Assembly: GCA_025928435.1 (NCBI GenBank)
Contig: JAICJM010000200.1
Location: 1-7,060 of the forward strand
Direction of reading: 5' to 3'
From: Thermoleophilia bacterium
GTDB lineage: Bacteria > Actinomycetota > Thermoleophilia > Gaiellales > JAICJC01
Length of the DNA: 7,060 nt
The first letter of the stretch is position 1; each line of letters opens with the position of its first letter. Both the position numbers and the translations under genes were made by a program. The notes under the pieces are model-generated. The model did no database searches and was not told the DNA's origin. It worked only from the letters and a program-made list of their open reading frames with translations. This document shows, piece after piece, positions 1-5,607 of this stretch.

Positions 1-180
1 CCGAGCGTGCCGCGCGCGATCGACGAGGTGGGGATCGGGATCTGGGTCGACGCCGGCCGCGCCCAGACGCGGGAGCCGACCCGCAGCGGTGTCGCGGTAC
101 AGCTGATCGTCGACGCGCAGGCGCTCGCCGCCGTCGCCGAGGCCGTGTGCGACCAGGCCGCCCGCGTGCTCAGCCGCTAG
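1..180 (+). CDS. C-terminal fragment of an unrecognised protein (gene begins upstream of window)
   Basis: An open frame runs from the first base to a TAG at 178-180 and gives the last 59 residues of a protein. The codons have the strong G/C third-position bias of the neighbouring genes. The visible part has a short hydrophobic stretch (GIGIWVDAG, residues 11-19 of the fragment), a second strand-like stretch (VAVQLIVDA, 31-39) and a final amphipathic helix rich in Ala, Val and Arg (about 40-58). This strand-then-helix ending is loosely like the end of ligand-sensing domains of some regulators such as IclR, but the similarity is too weak to name a family. The next gene starts 7 bp later with no promoter-like sequence between, so the two are probably cotranscribed. 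Confidence 0.7.
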   Translation, partial: PSVPRAIDEVGIGIWVDAGRAQTREPTRSGVAVQLIVDAQALAAVAEAVCDQAARVLSR

Positions 181-187
181 CGCGGGC

Positions 188-700
188 ATGTACGTCACGG
201 AGCGACTGGAGGTGCGCGGGGTGGAGGAGACCGACATCGACGGCCTGCTCGACGTGTACCTCTCCAACCCGCAGATCATCGCCGTCACGGAGGGCTCCGC
301 GGGCGAGCCGGGCCGGTACGACCGCGGCATGCTCGAGCGCGATTTGCGGATATCGGAGCTCGACGAAGCCCGGCACACGGCAGGCCTCTTCCTGCGCGAC
401 GGCGGGGCCTGCGTCGGCGTGATCGACTGGGTCGACCGCGAGGCCGACGGGAGCCCGTCGATCGGGCTGGTCATGGTGCACGCCGGCCACCAGCGCCGCG
501 GCTACGGCCGCGAGGCGGTGCTCGGCCTGATCGCCGCGGCCCGCGAGTCCGGCCGGGCCCTCGTACGAGCGGCGGCGCTCGCCGGCGACCCGGCGACGAC
601 GGGCCTCTACACCGCGGTCGGCATGCTCGAGATCGACCGCCGCACGGCGCCGTTGGCCGGCGCCGAGCGGTCAGTCGTCGTCTTCGAGCTGGAGCTCTGA
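188..700 (+). CDS. GNAT-family N-acetyltransferase
   Basis: This 170-residue protein has the usual length and layout of a single-domain Gcn5-related acetyltransferase, which moves an acetyl group from acetyl-CoA to an amine in the cytosol. The N-terminus has the TERLEVR start (residues 4-10) typical of RimJ/RimL-like members. Motif A, the acetyl-CoA pyrophosphate loop, is visible as strand IGLVMVH (92-98) followed by QRRGYGREA (102-110), matching Q/RxxGxG/A. Motif B is probably [14 protein letters not shown] (133-146), with the common Asn position less clear. The ATG is chosen because it directly precedes the conserved TERL segment; there is no good Shine-Dalgarno, which fits translation following the upstream gene 7 bp away. 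The substrate (ribosomal protein, antibiotic or small amine) cannot be read from the sequence. The last 30 bp overlap the convergent macrodomain gene. Confidence 0.88.
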   Translation: MYVTERLEVRGVEETDIDGLLDVYLSNPQIIAVTEGSAGEPGRYDRGMLERDLRISELDEARHTAGLFLRDGGACVGVIDWVDREADGSPSIGLVMVHAGHQRRGYGREAVLGLIAAARESGRALVRAAALAGDPATTGLYTAVGMLEIDRRTAPLAGAERSVVVFELEL

Positions 701-1201
701 GGCAGCGGCCCGGAAGGCCCCGAGGTCCGCGTCCGAGAAGAGCACGAAGACGACGCGGCGCACGTGGTCGGAGGCCTCCGCCGCGGCCATCGCGGCCGGC
801 AGCGCGACCCGGGCGGCCCGGTCGACGGGGTAGCCGTAGACGCCCGTCGAGATGGCCGGGAACGCGACCGATGTGCAGCCGAGCTCGTCCGCCACCTCGA
901 TGCTGCGGCGGTGGGCCGAGGCCAGCAGCTCGGGCTCACCCGAGCTGCCGCCGTTCCACACGGGACCGACCGCATGGATCACGTAGCGAGCGGGGAGGTT
1001 CCCGGCGCCCGTCGCCTTGGCATCGCCGGTGGGGCAGCCGCCCAGCCGGCGGCACTCCTCCATGATCGACGGGCCGCCCGCCCGGTGGATCGCCCCGTCG
1101 ACCCCGCCGCCGCCGCGCAGGCCGCTGTTCGCGGCGTTCACGATCGCGTCGACGGCGACCGCCGTGATGTCCCCCTGCACGAGCTCGAGCTGCACCGCCA
1201 T
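671..1201 (-). CDS. Macrodomain protein, O-acetyl-ADP-ribose deacetylase type
   Basis: This 176-residue single macrodomain belongs to a family that binds ADP-ribose and hydrolyses O-acetyl-ADP-ribose or mono-ADP-ribosyl esters. Motifs seen, numbered from the ATG at 1201: QGDIT (9-13), NAAN (22-25), GGGVDGAIH (about 31-39, with the Asp of the MacroD/YmdB catalytic loop), HAVGP (76-80) and ISTGVYGYP (117-125, the phosphate-binding loop). Together they indicate the MacroD-like, YmdB-like class, probably active. An in-frame GTG at 1210 would add three residues and has a GAGG five bases upstream. I prefer the ATG because a TATCGT -10-like box sits 7 bases before it, which fits a leaderless message, and because family members normally start right before the QGDIT strand. 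The 3' end overlaps the GNAT gene, and the gene is divergent from the OsmC gene. Confidence 0.93.
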   Translation of the reverse strand: MAVQLELVQGDITAVAVDAIVNAANSGLRGGGGVDGAIHRAGGPSIMEECRRLGGCPTGDAKATGAGNLPARYVIHAVGPVWNGGSSGEPELLASAHRRSIEVADELGCTSVAFPAISTGVYGYPVDRAARVALPAAMAAAEASDHVRRVVFVLFSDADLGAFRAAASELQLEDDD

Positions 1202-1208
1202 GGCCGCC

Positions 1209-1214
1209 ACGATA
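1209..1214 (-). promoter_or_regulatory. Candidate -10 box for the macrodomain gene (leaderless start)
   Basis: On the minus strand TATCGT lies exactly 7 bases before the ATG at 1201, so transcription would start at or next to the start codon. No convincing -35 (TTGAC-like) is seen 16-19 bp upstream. It shares its invariant TA pair with a forward box for the OsmC gene. Confidence 0.35.
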
Positions 1215-1218
1215 GCCT
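1213..1218 (+). promoter_or_regulatory. Candidate -10 box for the OsmC-family gene
   Basis: TAGCCT fits the TANNNT pattern and would place the transcript start near 1225, just ahead of the AAAGGAG ribosome-binding site. It overlaps the opposing TATCGT box by two bases. No clear -35 is visible, so this rests on position and the rarity of such hexamers in GC-rich DNA. Confidence 0.3.
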
Positions 1219-1227
1219 CGGAGCCGG

Positions 1228-1234
1228 AAAGGAG
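1228..1234 (+). promoter_or_regulatory. Ribosome-binding site of the OsmC-family gene
   Basis: AAAGGAG stands 5 bases before the ATG at 1240. It is one of the few strong Shine-Dalgarno sequences in the window and fixes the OsmC start. Confidence 0.75.
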
Positions 1235-1239
1235 CGGGG

Positions 1240-1737
1240 ATGGACCTTCGAGCCACGCAGGAGCCGCTGAAGGCGGGATACCGGGCCGATCCGGAGAGCG
1301 GCAGGATCACCCTCGTCGCGAGGGGAGGGCGGGGAGAGGAGCCGATCGCGTGCTCGGTCGACCTCGGCCGCGCGATCCAGGAGGCGCAGGCGCACGCGGG
1401 CGTCGGCGGCGCCGGGACCGGCGCCTGCTCGGGCGACATGCTGCTCGGGGCGCTCGCCGCGTGCGCGCAGATCACGTGCCAGATGGTGGCGGCCGCGATG
1501 GGCATCGAGGTGCGCGACATCCAGGTGACCGTCGAGGGCGACCTCGACCTGCGGGGGACGCTCGGCGTCGACCGCGAGGCGCCGGTCGGGTTCACCGACA
1601 TCCGGCTCGGGTTCGACATCGACGCTCCCGGCGCGACCGAGGAGCAGCTCGACGGTTTGCGCCGCCGCACCGAGCGCTACTGCGTGGTCATGCGGACGCT
1701 GACCGAGCCGCCGCCGGTCTCGACAGCCTGGGCCTGA
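1240..1737 (+). CDS. OsmC family protein (peroxiredoxin-like)
   Basis: This 165-residue protein has the OsmC/Ohr fold. Family members detoxify organic hydroperoxides in the cytosol with a pair of redox cysteines. The first active-site region is [15 protein letters not shown] (65-79), with the candidate peroxidatic Cys at 75 at the start of the long central helix. The second is YCVVMRTL (147-154), with Cys148 in the place of the usual CPVxxTL; the Pro after that Cys is Val here. Extra cysteines at 38, 63 and 80 are not family hallmarks. The order is strands, central helix around residues 66-90, strands ([14 protein letters not shown], 91-104; [10 protein letters not shown], 118-127), then the second helix. 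This fits the general OsmC branch better than Ohr proper. Length is a little above the usual 140-150 because of the N-terminal region. The actual substrate is inferred from family only. Confidence 0.88.
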   Translation: MDLRATQEPLKAGYRADPESGRITLVARGGRGEEPIACSVDLGRAIQEAQAHAGVGGAGTGACSGDMLLGALAACAQITCQMVAAAMGIEVRDIQVTVEGDLDLRGTLGVDREAPVGFTDIRLGFDIDAPGATEEQLDGLRRRTERYCVVMRTLTEPPPVSTAWA

Positions 1738-1763
1738 CGCCGCCCCGGGGAAGGGGGTACGCT
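1734..1763 (+). promoter_or_regulatory. Candidate leaderless promoter of the GlsB-family gene
   Basis: CTGACG (1734-1739), resembling a -35, is separated by 18 bp from TACGCT (1758-1763), a TANNNT-type -10. The -10 ends 7 bases before the ATG at 1771, so the transcript could begin at the start codon. The -35 overlaps the OsmC stop codon. A purine run, AAGGGGG (1751-1757), is too far from the ATG to be an ordinary ribosome-binding site. Confidence 0.45.
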
Positions 1764-1770
1764 CCTCGAT

Positions 1771-2025
1771 ATGTGGATCGTCGAGGCCATCATCATCGGC
1801 TTGATCGTCGGCGCGATCGCCCGGCTCGCCGTGCCGGGCAAGCACCCGACCGGCCTGATCGTCACCGCCGTCATCGGCATCGCCGGATCGGTGATCGCGA
1901 CGGCCGCCGGCAAGGCCGCAGGGTGGTACCACTCCGGGCAGTCCGCCAACTTCCTGGCGTCGATCGTCGGCGCGATCGTGCTGCTCCTGGCGCTGCAGGC
2001 GATCTCCGGCCGCCGGACCTGGTAG
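1771..2025 (+). CDS. GlsB/YeaQ/YmgE family stress-response membrane protein
   Basis: This is a small, 84-residue inner-membrane protein, the usual length for the family also called transglycosylase-associated protein. Three membrane segments are visible at about residues 3-20, 27-47 and 59-79. The signature GxxARLxxPGxxPxG lies at 15-28 (AIARLAVPGKHPTG) and leads into a glycine-rich second helix (VIGIAGSVIA, 34-43). The C-terminus ends in a basic RR. The biochemical role of the family is unknown; in several bacteria members are induced by stress. It is 33 bp from the OsmC stop and has its own promoter-like sequence, so it may be expressed separately as well as by read-through. The gene on the other side is convergent with a 9-bp gap. 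Confidence 0.9.
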   Translation: MWIVEAIIIGLIVGAIARLAVPGKHPTGLIVTAVIGIAGSVIATAAGKAAGWYHSGQSANFLASIVGAIVLLLALQAISGRRTW

Positions 2026-2034
2026 CTCCGGCGC

Positions 2035-4170
2035 TCAGAGCAGCTCTGCGATCAGCGCCGACGCGCGGGCGGCGCCGCCCGGCGTGACCTTGCGGTAGTC
2101 GACCGCGCGCGCCACCTCCGCCTCGATCGCCGCCGCGACCGCAGCCGGCCCGTCGGCGTCGAAGCGCATCCGCCGCCCGGCGCCATGCCGCTCGAGGCGG
2201 TGGGCGACGTGGTGGTTCTGCTCGAAGTGGCCGCCCAGGGGGAAGTACAGGAACGGGCGCCCGGCCGCGGTCAGCTCCATCGTCGTCGAGAGCCCGCCGT
2301 GGGCGATCGCGACGTCGCAGGCCGCGAGCTCCCGGTAAAGCCGGTGCACGTAGCCGCGGGACTCCACGCCGCCCTCGTGGGGGAGGGTCGCCGGGTCGAT
2401 GCGCGGCCCCGCGACGACGATCATCCGCAGCCCCGGGACGCGCTCCCTCGCATCGGGAAACGCCTCGGCAGCACGTCGGAGCAGCGGGCCACCGACCGCC
2501 GAGCCGCCGGCGGCGACCACGCACACGACGTCGTCCCCGCCGTACCCGAGCTCGGCCCGGAGGGCGTCCCGATCGGCGATCTCGTCCGGCTCGAACCCGG
2601 TGATGTAGCCCGCGAAGCGAAAGTGCTCCTCCGTCCACTCGCGGATCTCCGGCAGGCCCGGCCCCAGCCGTCCGGGGACGATGTCGTCGGGATCGCCGAT
2701 GAAGATCGACCGGTCGCGGAGGCGCGGGTGGCGGGCGACATGCTCGACCATCTGGGCGTTCCAGTCGGCGGCCAGGAACGCCTCCCGCTCGCCGCCGCCC
2801 GGCATCGGCACCACCCCGACGAAATCCGTGAGCCAGACGTAGGGCGCCGTTTTCAGCTCCGGGTTCTCGTGCAGGAAGTAGTCGACCTCCCACGCCTCGT
2901 CGGCGATCCACAGGTCGAACGGCTCGTCGCGGACGACGTCGGCGAACACCATGAAGTTGGCGCAGAAGATCTCGTCCAGGCGGCGCAGCATCTGGAACGC
3001 GTGCAGCTCGTGGGCGCCGGCCTCGGCGTCGACGTGGGCCGCCTCGGGGGCCAGCGCCGCGCTGGCCGGGTGGATGATCTCGCCGCAGCTCGCGAGCAGC
3101 GTCGTCACGGGCGGCTGTGCCAGCCACTGCACCTCGAGGCCGGGGACGAGACGGCGCAGCTCGCGCGCGATCGCGACGTCGCGCCAGGCGTGCCCGAGCC
3201 CGATCGGGGAGCAGACCATCAACGCGCGGCGGGGCCGGGACGGCGCATGTGTCCAGATGGTCTTCCGTGCGGCGGGCGGGTCGAAGCGACGGGCGAAGTC
3301 GTGGATCAGCCGGTTCACGACGACGGGATGGCGAGCCTGCGGGATGTGGCCCGCACCCGCCAGGCTGATGTGCTCCGCTCCGGTCAGCTCCGCGAGGGCG
3401 AGGCCGCGCTCGTACGGCTGGCAGTTGTCGCGGTCGCCCTGCACGACGAGCATCGGGCAGCGCATGCGGCGGCAGATCTCCTCGACCGCCTCCTTCGTCT
3501 CGGCGACCGGCTCGTCCTCGTCCATGAGGAGCACCTCGACCGGCCCGTCGAGGCCGTAGGCGACGGCATCCTCGACGTGCTTCGTCGAGTGCGGCTCCGG
3601 GAACATCTCGCCGAAGAAGAACTCGAGGAAGCCGCGATGATTCCGCGCGAGGTAGTGGGCGTTGTACTTCTCCCACCCCTGCGGGTCGTCGATCTCGTCC
3701 GTGACCCGCACCACCGACCGGTTCTCGTGCGGCGGAGTGAGCAGCGGCACCCCCGGCGCGACTGCCACGACGCCGAGCACGCGATCCGGATGCTCCGCCG
3801 CGAGCTGGATCGAGGTCCAGACGCCGTCGCCGCAGATGCCGGCGAGGACGGCGGCGCCGGTCGTGGTCGCCTCCATGACCGCACGGCAGTCGTCGGCCCG
3901 CCACCGGCCGAGCCACGGCCCGGCCGTGTCCGGGTTGTCCGATTTGCCGTTCCCGCGGCCGTCGTAGAGAACCACGCGGTGATGGCGGGCGAGATAGTGC
4001 ACCTGCGCCTTCCAGATGCGGGAATGGCCGATGGGGTTCGGCGGCAGGAGCACGACCGTCGTGGCCCCGGCGCCGTGGATCTCCCAGTACAGGCGCAGCC
4101 CGTCGCCCGCGGTCGCGTAGCCGTGCTCGTCCGGTTCCCGTGAGCGGGTGCCGGTCTCGGTGACGCTCAT
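2035..4170 (-). CDS. Two-domain protein: alpha/beta hydrolase fused to a GT-B glycosyltransferase
   Basis: This is a 711-residue soluble protein with no signal peptide or membrane helix. Residues about 15-297 form an alpha/beta hydrolase: YDGRGNGKSDNP (69-80), nucleophile elbow GICGDG (111-116) with Cys113 instead of Ser, acid GDRD (245-248, probably Asp248) and GAGH (272-275, His275). After a Pro/Arg-rich linker (about 298-314), residues 315-711 form a glycosyltransferase of the GT1/GT28 type. It has an acceptor-side GLGHAWRD loop (324-331), DVAIAHGGLSTTMELTAAG (619-637) and PLGGHFEQNHHVAHRL (644-659), the nucleotide-sugar site with Gln651. The likely role is sugar transfer from a UDP- or dTDP-sugar to a lipid or natural-product-like acceptor, with the hydrolase processing or sensing a related ester; both substrates are inferences. 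The ATG is supported by GGAGGT 5 bases upstream. LipJ (Rv1900c) is a known case of a hydrolase fused to an unrelated domain, there a cyclase. Confidence 0.85.
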   Translation of the reverse strand: MSVTETGTRSREPDEHGYATAGDGLRLYWEIHGAGATTVVLLPPNPIGHSRIWKAQVHYLARHHRVVLYDGRGNGKSDNPDTAGPWLGRWRADDCRAVMEATTTGAAVLAGICGDGVWTSIQLAAEHPDRVLGVVAVAPGVPLLTPPHENRSVVRVTDEIDDPQGWEKYNAHYLARNHRGFLEFFFGEMFPEPHSTKHVEDAVAYGLDGPVEVLLMDEDEPVAETKEAVEEICRRMRCPMLVVQGDRDNCQPYERGLALAELTGAEHISLAGAGHIPQARHPVVVNRLIHDFARRFDPPAARKTIWTHAPSRPRRALMVCSPIGLGHAWRDVAIARELRRLVPGLEVQWLAQPPVTTLLASCGEIIHPASAALAPEAAHVDAEAGAHELHAFQMLRRLDEIFCANFMVFADVVRDEPFDLWIADEAWEVDYFLHENPELKTAPYVWLTDFVGVVPMPGGGEREAFLAADWNAQMVEHVARHPRLRDRSIFIGDPDDIVPGRLGPGLPEIREWTEEHFRFAGYITGFEPDEIADRDALRAELGYGGDDVVCVVAAGGSAVGGPLLRRAAEAFPDARERVPGLRMIVVAGPRIDPATLPHEGGVESRGYVHRLYRELAACDVAIAHGGLSTTMELTAAGRPFLYFPLGGHFEQNHHVAHRLERHGAGRRMRFDADGPAAVAAAIEAEVARAVDYRKVTPGGAARASALIAELL
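2036..2048. terminator. Weak inverted repeat at the convergent GlsB / glycosyltransferase junction
   Basis: CAGAG (2036-2040) and CTCTG (2044-2048) form a 5-bp stem with a CAG loop, 10 bases after the GlsB stop and at the very end of the opposing gene. There is no U tract. It might be a small bidirectional terminator, but a stem this short can occur by chance. Confidence 0.2.
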
Positions 4171-4175
4171 CTCGC

Positions 4176-4181
4176 ACCTCC
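4176..4181 (-). promoter_or_regulatory. Ribosome-binding site of the hydrolase-glycosyltransferase gene
   Basis: On the minus strand a perfect GGAGGT lies 5 bases before the ATG at 4170. It is the strongest Shine-Dalgarno sequence in the window and decides this start against an in-frame extension. Confidence 0.8.
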
Positions 4182-4202
4182 GTCGAACGATGAGACGCCG
4201 CG

Positions 4203-4208
4203 ATGCTA
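4203..4208 (-). promoter_or_regulatory. Candidate -10 box of the hydrolase-glycosyltransferase gene
   Basis: TAGCAT on the minus strand fits TANNNT and lies 32 bases before the ATG. It would give a leader of about 25 bases that carries the GGAGGT site. No clear -35 is seen. Confidence 0.35.
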
Positions 4209-4216
4209 CGACCTCC

Positions 4217-4245
4217 GGTGCCGGCTCGCCTCAGGGGGCACCCTG
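4217..4245. repeat. Nested dyads in the divergent promoter region (possible operator)
   Basis: GGTGCC (4217-4222) and GGCACC (4237-4242) are perfect inverted half-sites starting 20 bp apart, about two helical turns. Overlapping them, CAGGG (4232-4236) and CCCTG (4241-4245) form a second dyad with a four-base centre. They lie between the -10 boxes of the two divergent genes, where a regulator could act on both. No known operator is recognised, and short dyads are common in GC-rich DNA. Confidence 0.3.
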
Positions 4246-4260
4246 GTCCGCTGCAGCGAC

Positions 4261-4266
4261 TACCGT
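4261..4266 (+). promoter_or_regulatory. Candidate -10 box of miaB
   Basis: TACCGT lies 9 bases before the miaB ATG, and no Shine-Dalgarno sequence is present between them. That fits a leaderless or nearly leaderless message. No TTGAC-like -35 is seen at the expected distance. Confidence 0.4.
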
Positions 4267-4275
4267 TCCTCGGGC

Positions 4276-5598
4276 ATGAGGCGTTATCACGTCACCACCT
4301 TCGGCTGCCAGATGAACGTCCACGACTCCGAGCGGATCAAGGGCCTGCTGGAGTCGGTCGGGCTCGGCGAGGCCGCGACGGCCGCCGACGCCGACTTCCT
4401 CGTCTTCAACACCTGCACGATCCGCGAGAAGGCCGACGAGCGCCTCGTCGCCCACCTGATGGACGCCCGCGCGGCGAAGCAGCGCGATCCCGGCAAGGTC
4501 GTCGTGGTCGGCGGGTGCTGGTCGGAGTCGATGAAGGACGAGCTGTTCGACCAGTTCCCGTTCGTCGACCTGGCCTTCGGCCCCGGGAACATCCATCGGC
4601 TCGGCGACTTCATCCAGGCCGGCGGAGAGATCCCGCGCGGCCACTTCTCGACGTTCGACAGCTTCGCCGGCGACCTGCCGCTGAAGCGCGACCGCGACCA
4701 CCAGGCCTGGCTCCAGATCTCGACGGGCTGCAACTGCAACTGCGCCTACTGCATCGTGCCGAGCGTCCGCGGGCGCGAGCACAGCCGCCACCCTGACGAC
4801 CTGGTGCGGGAGGCGACGATCCTCGCGGCCGACGGCGTCCGCGAGATCACGCTGCTGGGCCAGAACGTGAACTCCTACGGGCGCGACCTGCGCCCGGCCG
4901 TGACGACGAGCTTCGCCGCGCTCCTGCGCGCGCTCGACGCCGTCCCGGGGATCGAGCGGATCCGGTTCACGAGCCCGCACCCGAAGGACATGCGAGACGA
5001 CGTGATCGCGGCGATGGCCGAGTCGCCGGCCGTCTGCGAGCAGCTGCACCTGCCCGTCCAGTCGGGCTCGACCCGCGTCCTCAAGGCGATGCGCCGCACC
5101 TACTCGCGCGAGCGCTACCTGGCCCTCGTCGAGCGGATCCGCGAGCGGATCCCCGACATCGCGCTGACAACGGACATCATCGTCGGGTTCCCCGGGGAGA
5201 CCGACGCGGAGTTCGAGGAGACGCTCACCCTCGTGGACGAGGTGGGCTACGACCACGCCTTCACGTTCGTCTACTCGCCCCGCCGCGGCACCGACGCCGC
5301 CCGGATGGAGGATCAGGTTCCGGGCGAGGTGAAGAAGGAGCGCATCCAGCGGCTCGTCGGCCTCGTGCAGGAGCACGCCGCCCGCCGTAACGCCGCCCTG
5401 GTCGGGACGGTGCAGGGCGTGCTCGTCGAGGGGCCGAGCCGTACCGACCCGTCCGTTCTCCGCGGCCGGACACGCACGAACAAGGCGGTCAACTTCGGCG
5501 GCGAGGCGGCCCCGGGCGACCTGGTGGACGTGCGTATCACCGCGTCGACCTCCCAGACGCTCGCGGGGCAGATGGCCGCGCCCGTCACCGCCGCCTAG
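4276..5598 (+). CDS. miaB: tRNA-2-methylthio-N6-dimethylallyladenosine synthase MiaB
   Basis: This 440-residue radical-SAM methylthiotransferase converts i6A37 to ms2i6A37 in tRNAs reading UNN codons, using two [4Fe-4S] clusters. The N-terminal domain opens with TTFGCQMNVHDSE (7-19), and its cluster cysteines are Cys11, Cys47 (FNTCTIREKA) and Cys81 (VGGCW). The radical-SAM motif is Cys152, Cys156 and Cys159 followed by IVPSVRG; an extra Cys154 makes the local order C-N-C-N-C-A-Y-C. LGQNVNSYG (194-202), FTSPHP (231-236), LHLPVQSGS (258-266) and DIIVGFPGET (300-309) are family hallmarks. A TRAM domain at about 372-435 carries GRTRTNKAVNF (397-407), the signature separating MiaB from MtaB and RimO. 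Length is normal. The ATG is the only start consistent with the conserved N-terminus. miaA follows after 9 bp. Confidence 0.97.
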   Translation: MRRYHVTTFGCQMNVHDSERIKGLLESVGLGEAATAADADFLVFNTCTIREKADERLVAHLMDARAAKQRDPGKVVVVGGCWSESMKDELFDQFPFVDLAFGPGNIHRLGDFIQAGGEIPRGHFSTFDSFAGDLPLKRDRDHQAWLQISTGCNCNCAYCIVPSVRGREHSRHPDDLVREATILAADGVREITLLGQNVNSYGRDLRPAVTTSFAALLRALDAVPGIERIRFTSPHPKDMRDDVIAAMAESPAVCEQLHLPVQSGSTRVLKAMRRTYSRERYLALVERIRERIPDIALTTDIIVGFPGETDAEFEETLTLVDEVGYDHAFTFVYSPRRGTDAARMEDQVPGEVKKERIQRLVGLVQEHAARRNAALVGTVQGVLVEGPSRTDPSVLRGRTRTNKAVNFGGEAAPGDLVDVRITASTSQTLAGQMAAPVTAA

Positions 5599-5601
5599 AG
5601 G
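5597..5601 (+). promoter_or_regulatory. Ribosome-binding site of miaA overlapping the miaB stop
   Basis: AGAGG overlaps the last two bases of the miaB TAG and lies 6 bases before the TTG at 5608. This supports the unusual TTG start and suggests that miaA translation is coupled to miaB termination. Confidence 0.6.
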
Positions 5602-5607
5602 CCCACG

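Noticed and set aside
1743..1750. CCCCGGGG palindrome between OsmC and GlsB genes, considered as a terminator
   Set aside because: It has no loop and no U tract; as a perfect palindrome it cannot form a useful hairpin, and a candidate promoter spans it.
1017..2087. A 356-codon plus-strand frame covering the macrodomain, OsmC and GlsB genes
   Set aside because: Arg/Gly-rich translation, crossing three well-supported genes in other frames.
2185..4143. A 652-codon open frame on the plus strand opposite the hydrolase-glycosyltransferase gene
   Set aside because: It is the antisense shadow of a GC-rich gene. Its product is low-complexity Arg/Val/Gly/Asp-rich with no motifs, while the minus strand gives two recognisable domains.
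1871..4177. A 768-codon minus-strand frame overlapping the same gene
   Set aside because: It is the out-of-frame shadow: a long Arg/Ala/Gly/Pro-rich translation without domain motifs, caused by high G+C and few stop codons.
5131..5154. Short tandem repeat GAGCGGATCC in miaB
   Set aside because: Two copies 12 bp apart encode the amphipathic ERIRERI helix of MiaB, so the repeat is explained by the protein sequence.
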